DNA of 6,191 nucleotides from Chloroflexota bacterium (GCA_008501785.1 QQUD01000254.1:1-6191), one strand, 5' to 3'. Shown: positions 1 through 6,191, counted from the first letter of the stretch. The notes: a model not told the origin generated them from the letters alone. Made by a program: numbers and translations.

Positions 1-14
1 TATTTTGAGGGTTT

Positions 15-1349
15 ATGCAGCGAAAATTTAACCGCACAGATTCATTTTTGACCGCACCACATCTCATTTTGGGGATGGTGGTGTTTATTTTTGGGTTGGT
101 GGGCGTAGGGTGTCAAAAAGCAGTTGAGACGGTAGATACGGCCGTTATCACCCCAACACTATTCCCACCGCCACCAACAATCGCAGCCACTAGCACATCA
201 ACGCCTTTGGGAGTGGAAACGGCCGTTCCGACCACTACCCCAACCTCCAGTCCCCAAACCCCAATCCCCACCAATACTCCCACCCCCAACTACCCCATCT
301 ACCAGGGCGCACCGCTGCAATCCGACCTGATGGGCATCCAACTGCACCTGCGTGACGAAGACCAAGATGAAATTTTTGAACATTTGGACCGCTTGGGCAT
401 GGGTTGGGTGAAAGTGCAAATCTCGTGGAAATTGTACCAGCCGTATCCCGATGATTTTCACGCCGAGCGATTTGCTGAACTAGACCAATTCGTCGCCACA
501 GCCAACGCACACAACATCAAAGTGCTGCTCGGTGTCAGCAAAGCGCCTGAATGGAGCCGACCCACAACAGAATTGGATGGCCCACCTTCGGATTTTGCTC
601 ATTTTGAAACGTTTATGGCATTTTTAGCTGCTCGGTATCAGGGACAGGTGGCTGCGTATGAGCTTTGGAATGAGCCAAATTTAATGCGGGAGTGGAACGG
701 CCGTTCCCTCAATGCCGCCGATTTAGTCGAACTGATTCGCTTCGGAGCCAACGGTGTGCGCCAACACGACCCCAACGCCATTTTAATCAGCGCCGCCCCC
801 GCCACCACCGGCATCAACGACGGCATCTCCGCCATCGACGACCGCGTCTATCTGCGAAACATGCTTGATGCTGGGCTTGCCAATTACATTAACGCCATCG
901 GCGCACATCCGTATGGATGGGCTAATCCACCCGACAGCAGCTTTGCCAATCCGGCTCCGCACACAGTCGGCCACAACGACCATCCCAGCTTCTTCTTCAC
1001 CGACACGCTCAACGACTACACAGCCATCATGAATGAATCGGGCACGTCGCTGCCCATCTGGGTCACAGAGTTTGGCTGGGGCAGCTTCGACGGGCTGGAT
1101 GCGCCACCGCCCCCCGGCGTCGAATACATGGGCAACGTCACCGCATGGCAGCAAGCCGAATACACCCTCCGCGCCTACGAACTGGCCCAAACCAACAACC
1201 AAATCGGCCCACTTTTCCTCTGGAACCTTAACTTCGGCCCCCTGCTCGGCAACGATTTCCCCGAAAGCGGCTATAGCCTGCTCACCCGAGACAACTCACC
1301 ACGGCCATCTTATCTGGCATTTTTAGCCGCGCTCAGTAATCACGAATGA
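15..1349 (+). CDS. Putative lipoprotein glycoside hydrolase, clan GH-A (GH39/GH5-like)
   Basis: A 444-residue secreted or membrane-anchored hydrolase, probably cleaving a beta-linked polysaccharide or oligosaccharide outside the cell. Residues 15-32 form a hydrophobic signal segment followed by Cys33 in the context VGVGC. The -3 residue is Gly, so lipidation is likely but not certain. Residues 41-97 are a Thr/Pro-rich low-complexity linker. The catalytic (beta/alpha)8-type domain spans about 100-440. It carries the clan GH-A acid/base signature ELWNEPN with Glu220, a GAHPYGW strand (His298-Pro299) and the candidate nucleophile Glu352 in WVTEFGW. Retaining GH-A enzymes use such a Glu pair on strands 4 and 7, and the 132-residue spacing fits. 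The ATG is chosen because the signal peptide follows at once and GAGG (7-10) lies 4 bases upstream. The last codons (Asn-His-Glu-stop) fall inside a CACGAAT-type repeat. The exact GH family and substrate cannot be told from the sequence; GH39-like is my best reading of YELWNEPN. Confidence 0.85.
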   Translation: MQRKFNRTDSFLTAPHLILGMVVFIFGLVGVGCQKAVETVDTAVITPTLFPPPPTIAATSTSTPLGVETAVPTTTPTSSPQTPIPTNTPTPNYPIYQGAPLQSDLMGIQLHLRDEDQDEIFEHLDRLGMGWVKVQISWKLYQPYPDDFHAERFAELDQFVATANAHNIKVLLGVSKAPEWSRPTTELDGPPSDFAHFETFMAFLAARYQGQVAAYELWNEPNLMREWNGRSLNAADLVELIRFGANGVRQHDPNAILISAAPATTGINDGISAIDDRVYLRNMLDAGLANYINAIGAHPYGWANPPDSSFANPAPHTVGHNDHPSFFFTDTLNDYTAIMNESGTSLPIWVTEFGWGSFDGLDAPPPPGVEYMGNVTAWQQAEYTLRAYELAQTNNQIGPLFLWNLNFGPLLGNDFPESGYSLLTRDNSPRPSYLAFLAALSNHE

Positions 1350-1433
1350 AACGAATAGACAAATAACACGAATTTTAGATTCTTCTTCATTCGTCTCATT
1401 AGAGTTGTTCCCATTTAACAACTACGCATGATT

Positions 1434-1459
1434 GTCATGCCTGCGCAGGTAGGCATCCA
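1434..1459 (+). repeat. REP-like stem-loop unit A (GTCAT...ATCCA)
   Basis: A 26-base unit begins GTCAT and ends ATCCA. Its stem is ATGCCT (1437-1442) with AGGCAT (1451-1456), and the alternative inner palindrome CCTGCGCAGG spans 1440-1449. Its form matches the common dispersed bacterial GTCAT-hairpin-ATCCA repeats. It is inverted relative to unit B downstream, so the two form a doublet. Confidence 0.65.
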
Positions 1460-1474
1460 TCTTCATTAGAGGAG

Positions 1475-1522
1475 TGGATTCCCGCCGCAGTCTACCCTCA
1501 CGAAGGTGGGGGCGGGAATGAC
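1475..1522 (-). repeat. REP-like stem-loop unit B (GTCATTCCCGCC...ATCCA, reverse)
   Basis: Read on the minus strand this unit also begins GTCAT (1522-1518) and ends ATCCA (1479-1475). Its 9-bp perfect stem is ATTCCCGCC (1478-1486) with GGCGGGAAT (1511-1519), and the loop is 24 bases. The ATTCCCGC/GCGGGAAT arms are a widespread dispersed-repeat type; neisserial dRS3 elements share the ATTCCC...GGGAAT form. It lies head-to-head with unit A across a 15-base spacer. It could also act as a transcription stop or mRNA 3' stabiliser for the upstream hydrolase gene. Confidence 0.65.
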
Positions 1523-1588
1523 AAGAGCAAAACTTTATTAAGGAACAACTCTATTCGTTCATTCGTAAAATTCGTGATTCATAAATGA

Positions 1589-1629
1589 CATGATGCCTGG
1601 GCAAAATTTTGCACCTTCCAGGCATCATG
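1589..1629 (-). terminator. 12-bp perfect hairpin downstream of the propeller gene
   Basis: CATGATGCCTGG (1589-1600) pairs perfectly with CCAGGCATCATG (1618-1629). The 17-base loop contains the palindrome GCAAAATTTTGC. It begins 9 bases past the stop codon of the minus-strand lipoprotein gene, where an intrinsic terminator would sit. The tract after the stem on the minus strand (TCATTTATG) is only weakly T-rich, so termination may be partial or factor-assisted. Because the stem is symmetric it might also stop transcripts arriving from the plus-strand hydrolase gene. Confidence 0.5.
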
Positions 1630-1638
1630 CTGTTCGAC

Positions 1639-3414
1639 TTACGGCCGTACACGAATGCGATAAATAACGTTATCAACGTCGCCAGTCACATAAATATCAC
1701 CTTGCTCCCCAACTGCCACATCGTTAAAGAACCAGGTGGGAGGCCAGTTAGCAGGCGCTGGCAATCCCAAGCTCAACTCATCAACAACCGTGGTCACTTC
1801 CCCCGTACCGAGATCGATACGCGACAGGCGTCCGGCTCCGCTTTCGACAACCAACAAGCTGTTATCGTGATCCACAGCCAACCCTTCTGGGAACAACAGA
1901 CCAGATGCAATCTCCACGGGTGTCTCCAGAACAACCCCATCAGCCACGATTTGCCAGATGATGCCGCTGGCCCAGTCAGCCATCCAAAGATTGTCATCAG
2001 CAGCTGCCAATCCAGAAGGCACAGCGAATCCATTTGCCAGCACAGACCGTTCGCCCGTATTGCCATCTTGGCGGATTAAGCTGCCGGTTCCCAGCTCTGC
2101 GACCACAAAGTCACCCTGAAAACGAATTGCATTCAAAGGTGCGGCAAAATCACCATGCACCTCCAGAATTTCGCCAGCTTCTGGATTCCATACCTCCAGG
2201 GTGTTTCCAAACCAGGATGTCAAAATCACATTTTCCCCATCAGCACTTGCCGAGAGCGGAGAATCAAAGAAGAAGTCTTGACCCACGATGCCAGAACGGC
2301 CGTTTCGCCCATCATATTCTCGAACCGTCCAAAAATCAGCCACCAAGAGAGACTCGCCTGCATGAGAATCGGGCAATACGGCAATACCACCCGGAGCCAC
2401 CAGGCCACCTGGACTGAGCAAAACCGTTCCGCCACTGGGCAGTACCCGAAGAACTGAGCCGTCACGGAAATTGGAAACATAAATGTTACCGTTTGCATCA
2501 AAAGCCATATTGTCTGAGCCGAGCGGCACCTCGGCAATCACGGTTACGTCTCCGCTGTCGGGATCAAACTGCACGAGGCCATCGGCCCCATCGGCAAGCA
2601 CGTAAAGCTGGCCCGACGCATCGAACTTAACAGCGCCATGGAACTGGTCGGTCAAGATTTCCACAGTGGGTTCCGGTTCTGCATCTACATCAATACGCAC
2701 AATTTGATTCAACTGCTGGCGTGGCGCATACAGCAAGCCATCCGGGCCAAAATCGAACGCATTCAGATGGTTGGCAGGATTGCCTGTGTGCAGAATGAGC
2801 TTGGGTGGTTCGACAAGTTCGGGATCAACTTCGTAAAGGCCATCATCAACGAAGGCCTGCGCGACAAAGAGCCGACCATCATCGGAAAAGGTGATCGGAT
2901 TCACGAATGGCGCTACAAACTGTGTCGTCACCGACCCATCGGGTGCCATGCGGCCAACCTCGCCGCTCAATATCGCCGTCCAATAAAGTGAGCCATCGGG
3001 ACCAAACGTGACATCGTCGGGACCTTCCACACCGCTACTGGGTCCGTAGCGATCCAAAATTTTGCCTGACCGTGGGTTCATCATCACGATTTCTCGACCC
3101 AGGGCACTGGCAATATAAAGGTGGTTCTGGCTGTCAAACGCCAATCCATTTGTGCCGTGGATAGGCGCACCATGCACCAATTCTTTCACAATAGTGGTTC
3201 CCCTGGGAGGGTCAACTTTGTTGAGGGTTTCAATATCCCGCGTCACTTCCACCTCTTCAGCAACCTCAACAATGCGTGTCACTTCCACCGTAACCGGTAC
3301 CTCAGCGATGACGGTTTCTTTCAGAGTAACCGTTTCCGGAGAAGTGGTCTGGCAGCTAATCATCATGCCGATGAATAGCAACACGATTAAAAATGTCCAT
3401 TTCTTGGTAAACAT
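1639..3414 (-). CDS. Beta-propeller lipoprotein, SMP-30/NHL-like
   Basis: A 591-residue exported lipoprotein. Residues 5-20 are a hydrophobic signal, followed by a lipobox-like MISC with Cys21. Residues 29-63 are a Val/Thr/Glu-rich tether (VEVTRIVEV and variants) of the kind seen on Chloroflexota surface lipoproteins. The rest, about 88-590, is a run of roughly twelve motifs of the form GLAFDxxGxLYVA at 36-54-residue spacing. They begin near residues 88, 131, 172, 217, 259, 300, 341, 385, 426, 466, 509 and 563. Such strands make up SMP-30/gluconolactonase, NHL and Vgb/YncE-type propellers; twelve would suit two six-bladed domains. No catalytic metal-site residues could be assigned, so a binding or scaffold role is as likely as hydrolysis. 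The start is supported by AAGGA (complement of 3424-3428) 9 bases upstream. The stop codon lies inside the palindrome TACGGCCGTA (1640-1649). The gene diverges from the kinase-regulator gene. Confidence 0.85.
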   Translation of the reverse strand: MFTKKWTFLIVLLFIGMMISCQTTSPETVTLKETVIAEVPVTVEVTRIVEVAEEVEVTRDIETLNKVDPPRGTTIVKELVHGAPIHGTNGLAFDSQNHLYIASALGREIVMMNPRSGKILDRYGPSSGVEGPDDVTFGPDGSLYWTAILSGEVGRMAPDGSVTTQFVAPFVNPITFSDDGRLFVAQAFVDDGLYEVDPELVEPPKLILHTGNPANHLNAFDFGPDGLLYAPRQQLNQIVRIDVDAEPEPTVEILTDQFHGAVKFDASGQLYVLADGADGLVQFDPDSGDVTVIAEVPLGSDNMAFDANGNIYVSNFRDGSVLRVLPSGGTVLLSPGGLVAPGGIAVLPDSHAGESLLVADFWTVREYDGRNGRSGIVGQDFFFDSPLSASADGENVILTSWFGNTLEVWNPEAGEILEVHGDFAAPLNAIRFQGDFVVAELGTGSLIRQDGNTGERSVLANGFAVPSGLAAADDNLWMADWASGIIWQIVADGVVLETPVEIASGLLFPEGLAVDHDNSLLVVESGAGRLSRIDLGTGEVTTVVDELSLGLPAPANWPPTWFFNDVAVGEQGDIYVTGDVDNVIYRIRVRP

Positions 3415-3518
3415 ATTTTTTTATCCTTGCGCTTCTCAGATTGACTGTAAACAGCGCCTAACAACGATTCATTACTGTTGTGCTCCACTGCTCTCATTGT
3501 TGACACGCTGCGTGATCT

Positions 3519-3563
3519 CATCGTTAGCGACACCGTTAACAATTTTTCAACCACCGTTAACAA
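3519..3563. promoter_or_regulatory. Direct-repeat operator candidate in divergent intergenic region
   Basis: The 12-mer CACCGTTAACAA occurs exactly twice, at 3531-3542 and 3552-3563, with a 21-bp period (two helical turns). A degenerate third copy, CATCGTTAGCGA (3519-3530, 9 of 12 identical), abuts the first. Each exact copy contains GTTAAC and TAACAA. Further TAACAA boxes lie at 3459-3464 (same strand) and, inverted, at 3596-3601 and 3672-3677. SARP-type regulators typically bind direct repeats in phase with the helix, so autoregulation by the downstream gene product is possible. That link is inference. Confidence 0.45.
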
Positions 3564-3585
3564 CGAGCGATTGTTTGATTTTCTG

Positions 3586-3594
3586 TGTTATGAT
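3586..3594 (+). promoter_or_regulatory. Possible extended -10 promoter for the kinase-regulator gene
   Basis: TGTTATGAT fits an extended -10 (TGn followed by TATGAT, one mismatch to TATAAT). It lies 82 bases before the start codon and just downstream of the CACCGTTAACAA direct repeats. No good -35 is found at 16-18 bases. Promoter preferences in the presumed host are not known to me, so this is tentative. Confidence 0.25.
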
Positions 3595-3658
3595 GTTGTT
3601 AAGCTGATAACGCTTTATGGTTTTCCTGGCGCAATCAGGGGCCGCCCCAGGCAACCGC

Positions 3659-3679
3659 CATAACAGGAGGGTTGTTATG
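3659..3679 (+). promoter_or_regulatory. Hairpin around SD and start codon of the kinase-regulator gene
   Basis: CATAACA (3659-3665) pairs perfectly with TGTTATG (3673-3679), leaving the 7-base loop GGAGGGT. The Shine-Dalgarno AGGAGGG (3665-3671) is therefore mostly in the loop, and the ATG (3677-3679) is in the stem. The strong SD, 5 bases before the ATG, decides this start. The 7-bp A/T-rich stem is weak and could modulate initiation, or it could be a chance palindrome. Confidence 0.45.
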
Positions 3680-6191
3680 TCGGGTTTATCATTATCCTTA
3701 CTTGGATCGTTTCGGGCTGAGTTAAACGGCCGTTCTCTCCACAAATTCCGCACCAACAAAGTCCAAGCACTTCTCATCTATCTCGCCATCGAAAACAGGG
3801 GACCTATCACTCGCAACACCTTGATGGGTTTATTGTGGCCAGACCTGCCTCGCCAGTCTGCCCAACTCAATTTGCGCCAGACCGTCTTCCAACTGCGTAA
3901 ACTGCTGCCGAAAGTGCCAAATCGGTCAGGAGAAACGGCCGTTTCCATCATCATGAGTGAGCGGTTAACCGTCTGTATCCACCCACAAGCATTGGTTACA
4001 GTGGATATGCAAACCTTTGCCCAAACCCTGGAAGAAATTCGCAAACACACCCACCCCGATTTGATCACCTGCCCTATCTGCCAAGAACAATTCGAACAGG
4101 CTGCTGCCTTGTATCAGGGCGATTTTCTGTCTGATTTTTACCTGGCCGACAGCAATATTTTTGAAGAGTGGGCCATGGGCAAGCGAGAGACTTTGCGCCA
4201 ACAAGCCCTAGATGCGCTAGAAACTGTGACCGCCATGCACCTGCACCAAGGCAATTATCAAAAGGCGCAAGGATTTGCTCAGCGGCAGATTGAAATCGAC
4301 AATCTCCGTGAGAAAGGCTACCGGCAGTTGATGGAGAGTCTGGCACGAAATGGGCAGCGGAACAGCGCTTTGGCCCAATATGAAGCGTGCCACCGCCAAC
4401 TGGAGGCAGAATTGGGCATGGCTCCCACTGCGCGCACTACCCAGCTTTATGCAAGTATCAAAGCAGGAGAAATAGGATTAACCCCAACCCAGACAAACAA
4501 AATTCGAGGGTATAAACTGTTAGAAGAAATCGGTGCGGGCGCGTTTGGCGCGGTGCATCGTGCCTATCAGCCGGTGGTAGAGCGAGAAGTCGCCATTAAA
4601 ATCATCCTGCCTCGCTATTCCAACCAGCCCGATTTTATCCGCCGCTTTAAAGCTGAAGCGCATATGGTGGCTCGGCTCGAACATCCCCACATTGTGCCCC
4701 TCTACGATTACTGGCGTGATCCAGACGGCGCTTATCTGGTGATGCGCCTGTTGCGGGGTGGCAATTTAGAGACGATGTTGCAGCAAGCACCGCTAACCTT
4801 AGACACGGCCATTACCCTCGTAGACCAAATCGCCGCCGCCTTAACCACTGCTCACCGGCAGGGCATCATCCACCGCGACCTGAAACCCGCTAACATTCTA
4901 CTGGACGAAGACGGGAATGCCTACCTGTCTGATTTTGGTATTGCTAAAGATTTAGAGAGTGAGCAAAACTTGACTGCCGACGGAGACATGCTTGGGTCTC
5001 CTGCTTATACCTCACCAGAACAGGTGTTAAGCGAGCAAATTACACCCCTGACTGACATCTATAGCTTTGGCATCATTCTTTATACCTTGCTCACCGGGCA
5101 ACCCCCTTTCCCTGACGCATCGCTGGTCACACTTATTCATAATCATTTGAATGAACCCATCCCATTCGCCTGTAAACAAAACGCCAATATTCCACCTCAG
5201 GTAGACAGGGTTATCCAACGAGCAACCGCCAAAAAACCAAACGGCCGTTATCCCGATGCAACCACATTAGCCAATGCCTTCCGCGAAGCCATCTACCCGG
5301 TCAGCGTCGGCGTTTTGCCTGCACGGCCACCTCTGGAAGCTGCTCACGATCTGGTCAATCCTTACAAGGGATTGCACGCCTTTCAGGAGGGTGATTGTGA
5401 GCATTTCTTTGGCCGCACCACCTTAACCAACCAACTCCTGGCCCGGCTCAACAAAAATGGCACCCTCACATCTTCATCCAACAATCGTTTTCTTGCCGTC
5501 GTTGGGCCAAGCGGCAGCGGAAAATCCAGTGTGGTCAAAGCAGGGCTGATTCCAGCACTGCGACAAGGGGCTGTTCCTGGCTCTGAAAATTGGTTCATTG
5601 TCACGATGACACCCGGCGATCACCCATTGGAAGAGCTAGAAGCGGCACTGCTGCACGTGGCTGTCAACCCACCACCGAGTCTCATCGAGCCGCTGCAAAA
5701 GGATGAACGGGGCTTAATCCGCACCATCAAACGCATTTTGCCCCGCGATCAGGATGAGGCGCAGCCCAGTGAATGTTTGCTGCTGGTAGATCAGTTTGAA
5801 GAATTATTTACCCTGGTAGAAGATGAAACAGTCCGTAACCATTTTATAGATAGTTTGGTAACGGCCGTTACCGACCCACGCTCCCGTTTGCGTATCATCA
5901 TTACCCTACGAGCTGATTTTTACGACCGGCCCCTACAACATCCCGCTTTAGGGGAGTTGCTGCGCCAATACACCGAACTCATATTACCCTTAAACGCAGC
6001 TGAACTAGAACAAGCCATTAGTGGTCCGGCGCGAAGCGTAGGCGTCATGCCTGAATCAGGTCTCATCGCCGCCATCACCGCCGATGTCAACGAACAACCA
6101 GGCGCATTACCCTTGCTGCAATATGCCCTTACCGAACTGTTTGCACAGCGAGACGGAAGCACCCTGACGCAAGCCGCCTATGAAAAAATCG
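3677..6191 (+). CDS. SARP/BTAD regulator fused to Ser/Thr kinase and nSTAND NTPase (C-terminus cut by window)
   Basis: An open frame of 838 codons without a stop; the gene continues past the window. Residues 1-100 form a SARP/OmpR-like winged helix (start LSLLGSFRAELNG; helix LNLRQTVFQLRKLL). Residues 111-263 form a BTAD helical-repeat domain with ALYQGDFLSDFY and ending ELGMAPTART. Residues 278-540 form a complete protein kinase: Gly loop GAGAFGAV (286-293), Lys308 in VAIK, probable helix-C Glu327, HRDLKPAN (Asp401, Asn406), DFG (419-421), SPE (446-448), Asp460 in DIYSFG and Arg524. All core catalytic residues are present. From 561, NPYKGLHAFQ leads into an nSTAND1-like NTPase with Walker A GPSGSGKSS (610-618) and Walker B LLLVDQFEEL (701-710), then TLRADFYDR (sensor-like Arg745). 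Such proteins usually end in WD40 or TPR repeats, which would lie beyond the edge. It resembles AfsR and an AfsK-like kinase joined in one chain. No membrane segment is seen, so it is probably cytoplasmic. The signal and target genes are unknown. Confidence 0.9.
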   Translation, partial: MSGLSLSLLGSFRAELNGRSLHKFRTNKVQALLIYLAIENRGPITRNTLMGLLWPDLPRQSAQLNLRQTVFQLRKLLPKVPNRSGETAVSIIMSERLTVCIHPQALVTVDMQTFAQTLEEIRKHTHPDLITCPICQEQFEQAAALYQGDFLSDFYLADSNIFEEWAMGKRETLRQQALDALETVTAMHLHQGNYQKAQGFAQRQIEIDNLREKGYRQLMESLARNGQRNSALAQYEACHRQLEAELGMAPTARTTQLYASIKAGEIGLTPTQTNKIRGYKLLEEIGAGAFGAVHRAYQPVVEREVAIKIILPRYSNQPDFIRRFKAEAHMVARLEHPHIVPLYDYWRDPDGAYLVMRLLRGGNLETMLQQAPLTLDTAITLVDQIAAALTTAHRQGIIHRDLKPANILLDEDGNAYLSDFGIAKDLESEQNLTADGDMLGSPAYTSPEQVLSEQITPLTDIYSFGIILYTLLTGQPPFPDASLVTLIHNHLNEPIPFACKQNANIPPQVDRVIQRATAKKPNGRYPDATTLANAFREAIYPVSVGVLPARPPLEAAHDLVNPYKGLHAFQEGDCEHFFGRTTLTNQLLARLNKNGTLTSSSNNRFLAVVGPSGSGKSSVVKAGLIPALRQGAVPGSENWFIVTMTPGDHPLEELEAALLHVAVNPPPSLIEPLQKDERGLIRTIKRILPRDQDEAQPSECLLLVDQFEELFTLVEDETVRNHFIDSLVTAVTDPRSRLRIIITLRADFYDRPLQHPALGELLRQYTELILPLNAAELEQAISGPARSVGVMPESGLIAAITADVNEQPGALPLLQYALTELFAQRDGSTLTQAAYEKI
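5857..5872. repeat. 16-bp perfect palindrome, longest copy of the ACGGCCGT family
   Basis: GGTAACGGCCGTTACC is a perfect 16-bp palindrome inside the nSTAND coding region, encoding Leu-Val-Thr-Ala-Val-Thr at residues 727-732. The symmetry extends three bases on each side beyond the recurring ten-base core, as expected of a dyad-symmetric protein-binding or methylation site. Confidence 0.7.

Larger units (their letters stand above)
1338..1579. repeat. Nested inverted-repeat (MITE-like) array between convergent genes
   Basis: This non-coding stretch folds back on itself in nested layers. The outermost pair is AATCACGAAT (1338-1347) with ATTCGTGATT (1570-1579). Next is CACGAATTTTA (1367-1377) with TAAAATTCGTG (1566-1576). 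The third pair is TAGAGTTGTTCC (1400-1411) with GGAACAACTCTA (1542-1553), 12 bp and perfect. A small hairpin GTTGTT/AACAAC lies at 1404-1422. Two REP-like stem-loops sit in the centre. The right arm can pair with two left segments because the CACGAAT motif is duplicated on the left. There is no open frame of note. It is either a non-autonomous mobile element or a nest of repeats inserted into each other; no target-site duplication was recognised. No other gene is seen in this 289-base gap. Confidence 0.7.
138..5869. repeat. Highly iterated palindrome ACGGCCGT, nine dispersed copies
   Basis: Copies of ACGGCCGT begin at 138, 219, 697, 1641, 2296, 3726, 3935, 5241 and 5861. Seven are the full AACGGCCGTT (all but those at 138 and 1641, which start TACGGCCGT). 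Several extend further as palindromes: 694-707 and 3932-3945 (14 bp) and 5857-5872 (16 bp). The mean spacing is about 700 bases. The copies fall in different frames (Thr-Ala-Val, Asn-Gly-Arg, and Arg-Pro before a stop) and on both coding strands. This is a set of dispersed short sites, not one continuous element. Confidence 0.85.

Noticed and set aside
783..1202. 139-codon open frame antisense to the glycoside hydrolase gene
   Set aside because: It is the complement of the conserved catalytic region, has a Gly-rich low-complexity composition and no Shine-Dalgarno; a shadow of the real gene.
1338..1579. CRISPR array
   Set aside because: The repeats are inverted and of unequal types, without regular direct repeats and spacers.
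1609..2079. 156-codon plus-strand open frame over the end of the propeller gene
   Set aside because: It is antisense to clear propeller repeats and begins inside the terminator hairpin; no recognisable domain.
3500..3528. TTGACA (3500-3505) as a -35 box
   Set aside because: The hexamer at 17-bp spacing is GTTAGC, a poor -10, and it overlaps the degenerate operator copy; not convincing as a promoter.
3152..3607. 151-codon plus-strand open frame running from the propeller gene into the intergenic region
   Set aside because: Its first half mirrors the signal peptide and Val/Glu/Thr tether of the lipoprotein, giving a Ser/Thr/Val-rich artefact.
3625..3651. Imperfect GC-rich inverted repeat CCTGG...CCAGG as an attenuator or terminator
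   Set aside because: Only 5 bp of perfect outer pairing, no T tract, and it lies within the leader upstream of a strong SD.
3478..3663. 61-codon TTG-start frame ending just before the kinase-regulator SD
   Set aside because: A leader peptide was considered because it stops 13 bases before the ATG, but there is no ribosome binding site, the start is a rare one, and the frame runs over the candidate operator and promoter.

Overview
The window most likely comes from a member of the Chloroflexota (Anaerolineae-type), at roughly even G+C. Three protein traits support this: a Thr/Pro-rich lipoprotein linker on a glycoside hydrolase; a Val/Glu/Thr-rich VEVTRIVEV-type linker after a lipobox on a beta-propeller lipoprotein; and a BTAD-type regulator whose N-terminus strongly resembles the large BTAD families of that phylum. 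The assignment rests on recalled family traits, not on a search.

Layout. (1) 15-1349, plus strand: a secreted or membrane-anchored clan GH-A glycoside hydrolase. (2) 1350-1638: a gap between convergent genes with no gene in it. It is packed with inverted repeats: a nested, MITE-like fold-back array with a pair of head-to-head REP-like stem-loops at its core, then a 12-bp perfect hairpin placed as the terminator of the next gene. (3) 3414-1639, minus strand: a 591-residue lipoprotein with about twelve SMP-30/NHL-like strand motifs, possibly two fused propellers. (4) 3415-3676: a divergent intergenic region with an exact 12-bp direct repeat at 21-bp spacing, five TAACAA boxes in both orientations, a possible extended -10, and a hairpin that holds the start codon of the next gene in its stem and its Shine-Dalgarno in its loop. 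(5) 3677 to beyond the window end, plus strand: a large signalling protein with, in order, a SARP/OmpR-like winged helix, a BTAD helical domain, a complete Ser/Thr protein kinase and an nSTAND-type NTPase. It has no stop codon in the window, so its C-terminal part is missing.

The three genes do not form an operon: the first two converge, and the last two diverge from a shared intergenic region. The kinase-regulator could control the divergent propeller lipoprotein and itself through the TAACAA boxes, but this is inference.

The most unusual window-wide signal is a highly iterated palindrome. ACGGCCGT occurs nine times in 6.2 kb (about 0.1 expected by chance), seven of them as the full AACGGCCGTT. 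The copies lie in all three genes, on both coding strands and in three different reading frames. This resembles the logic of cyanobacterial HIP1 and points to a DNA-level role or mutational process.
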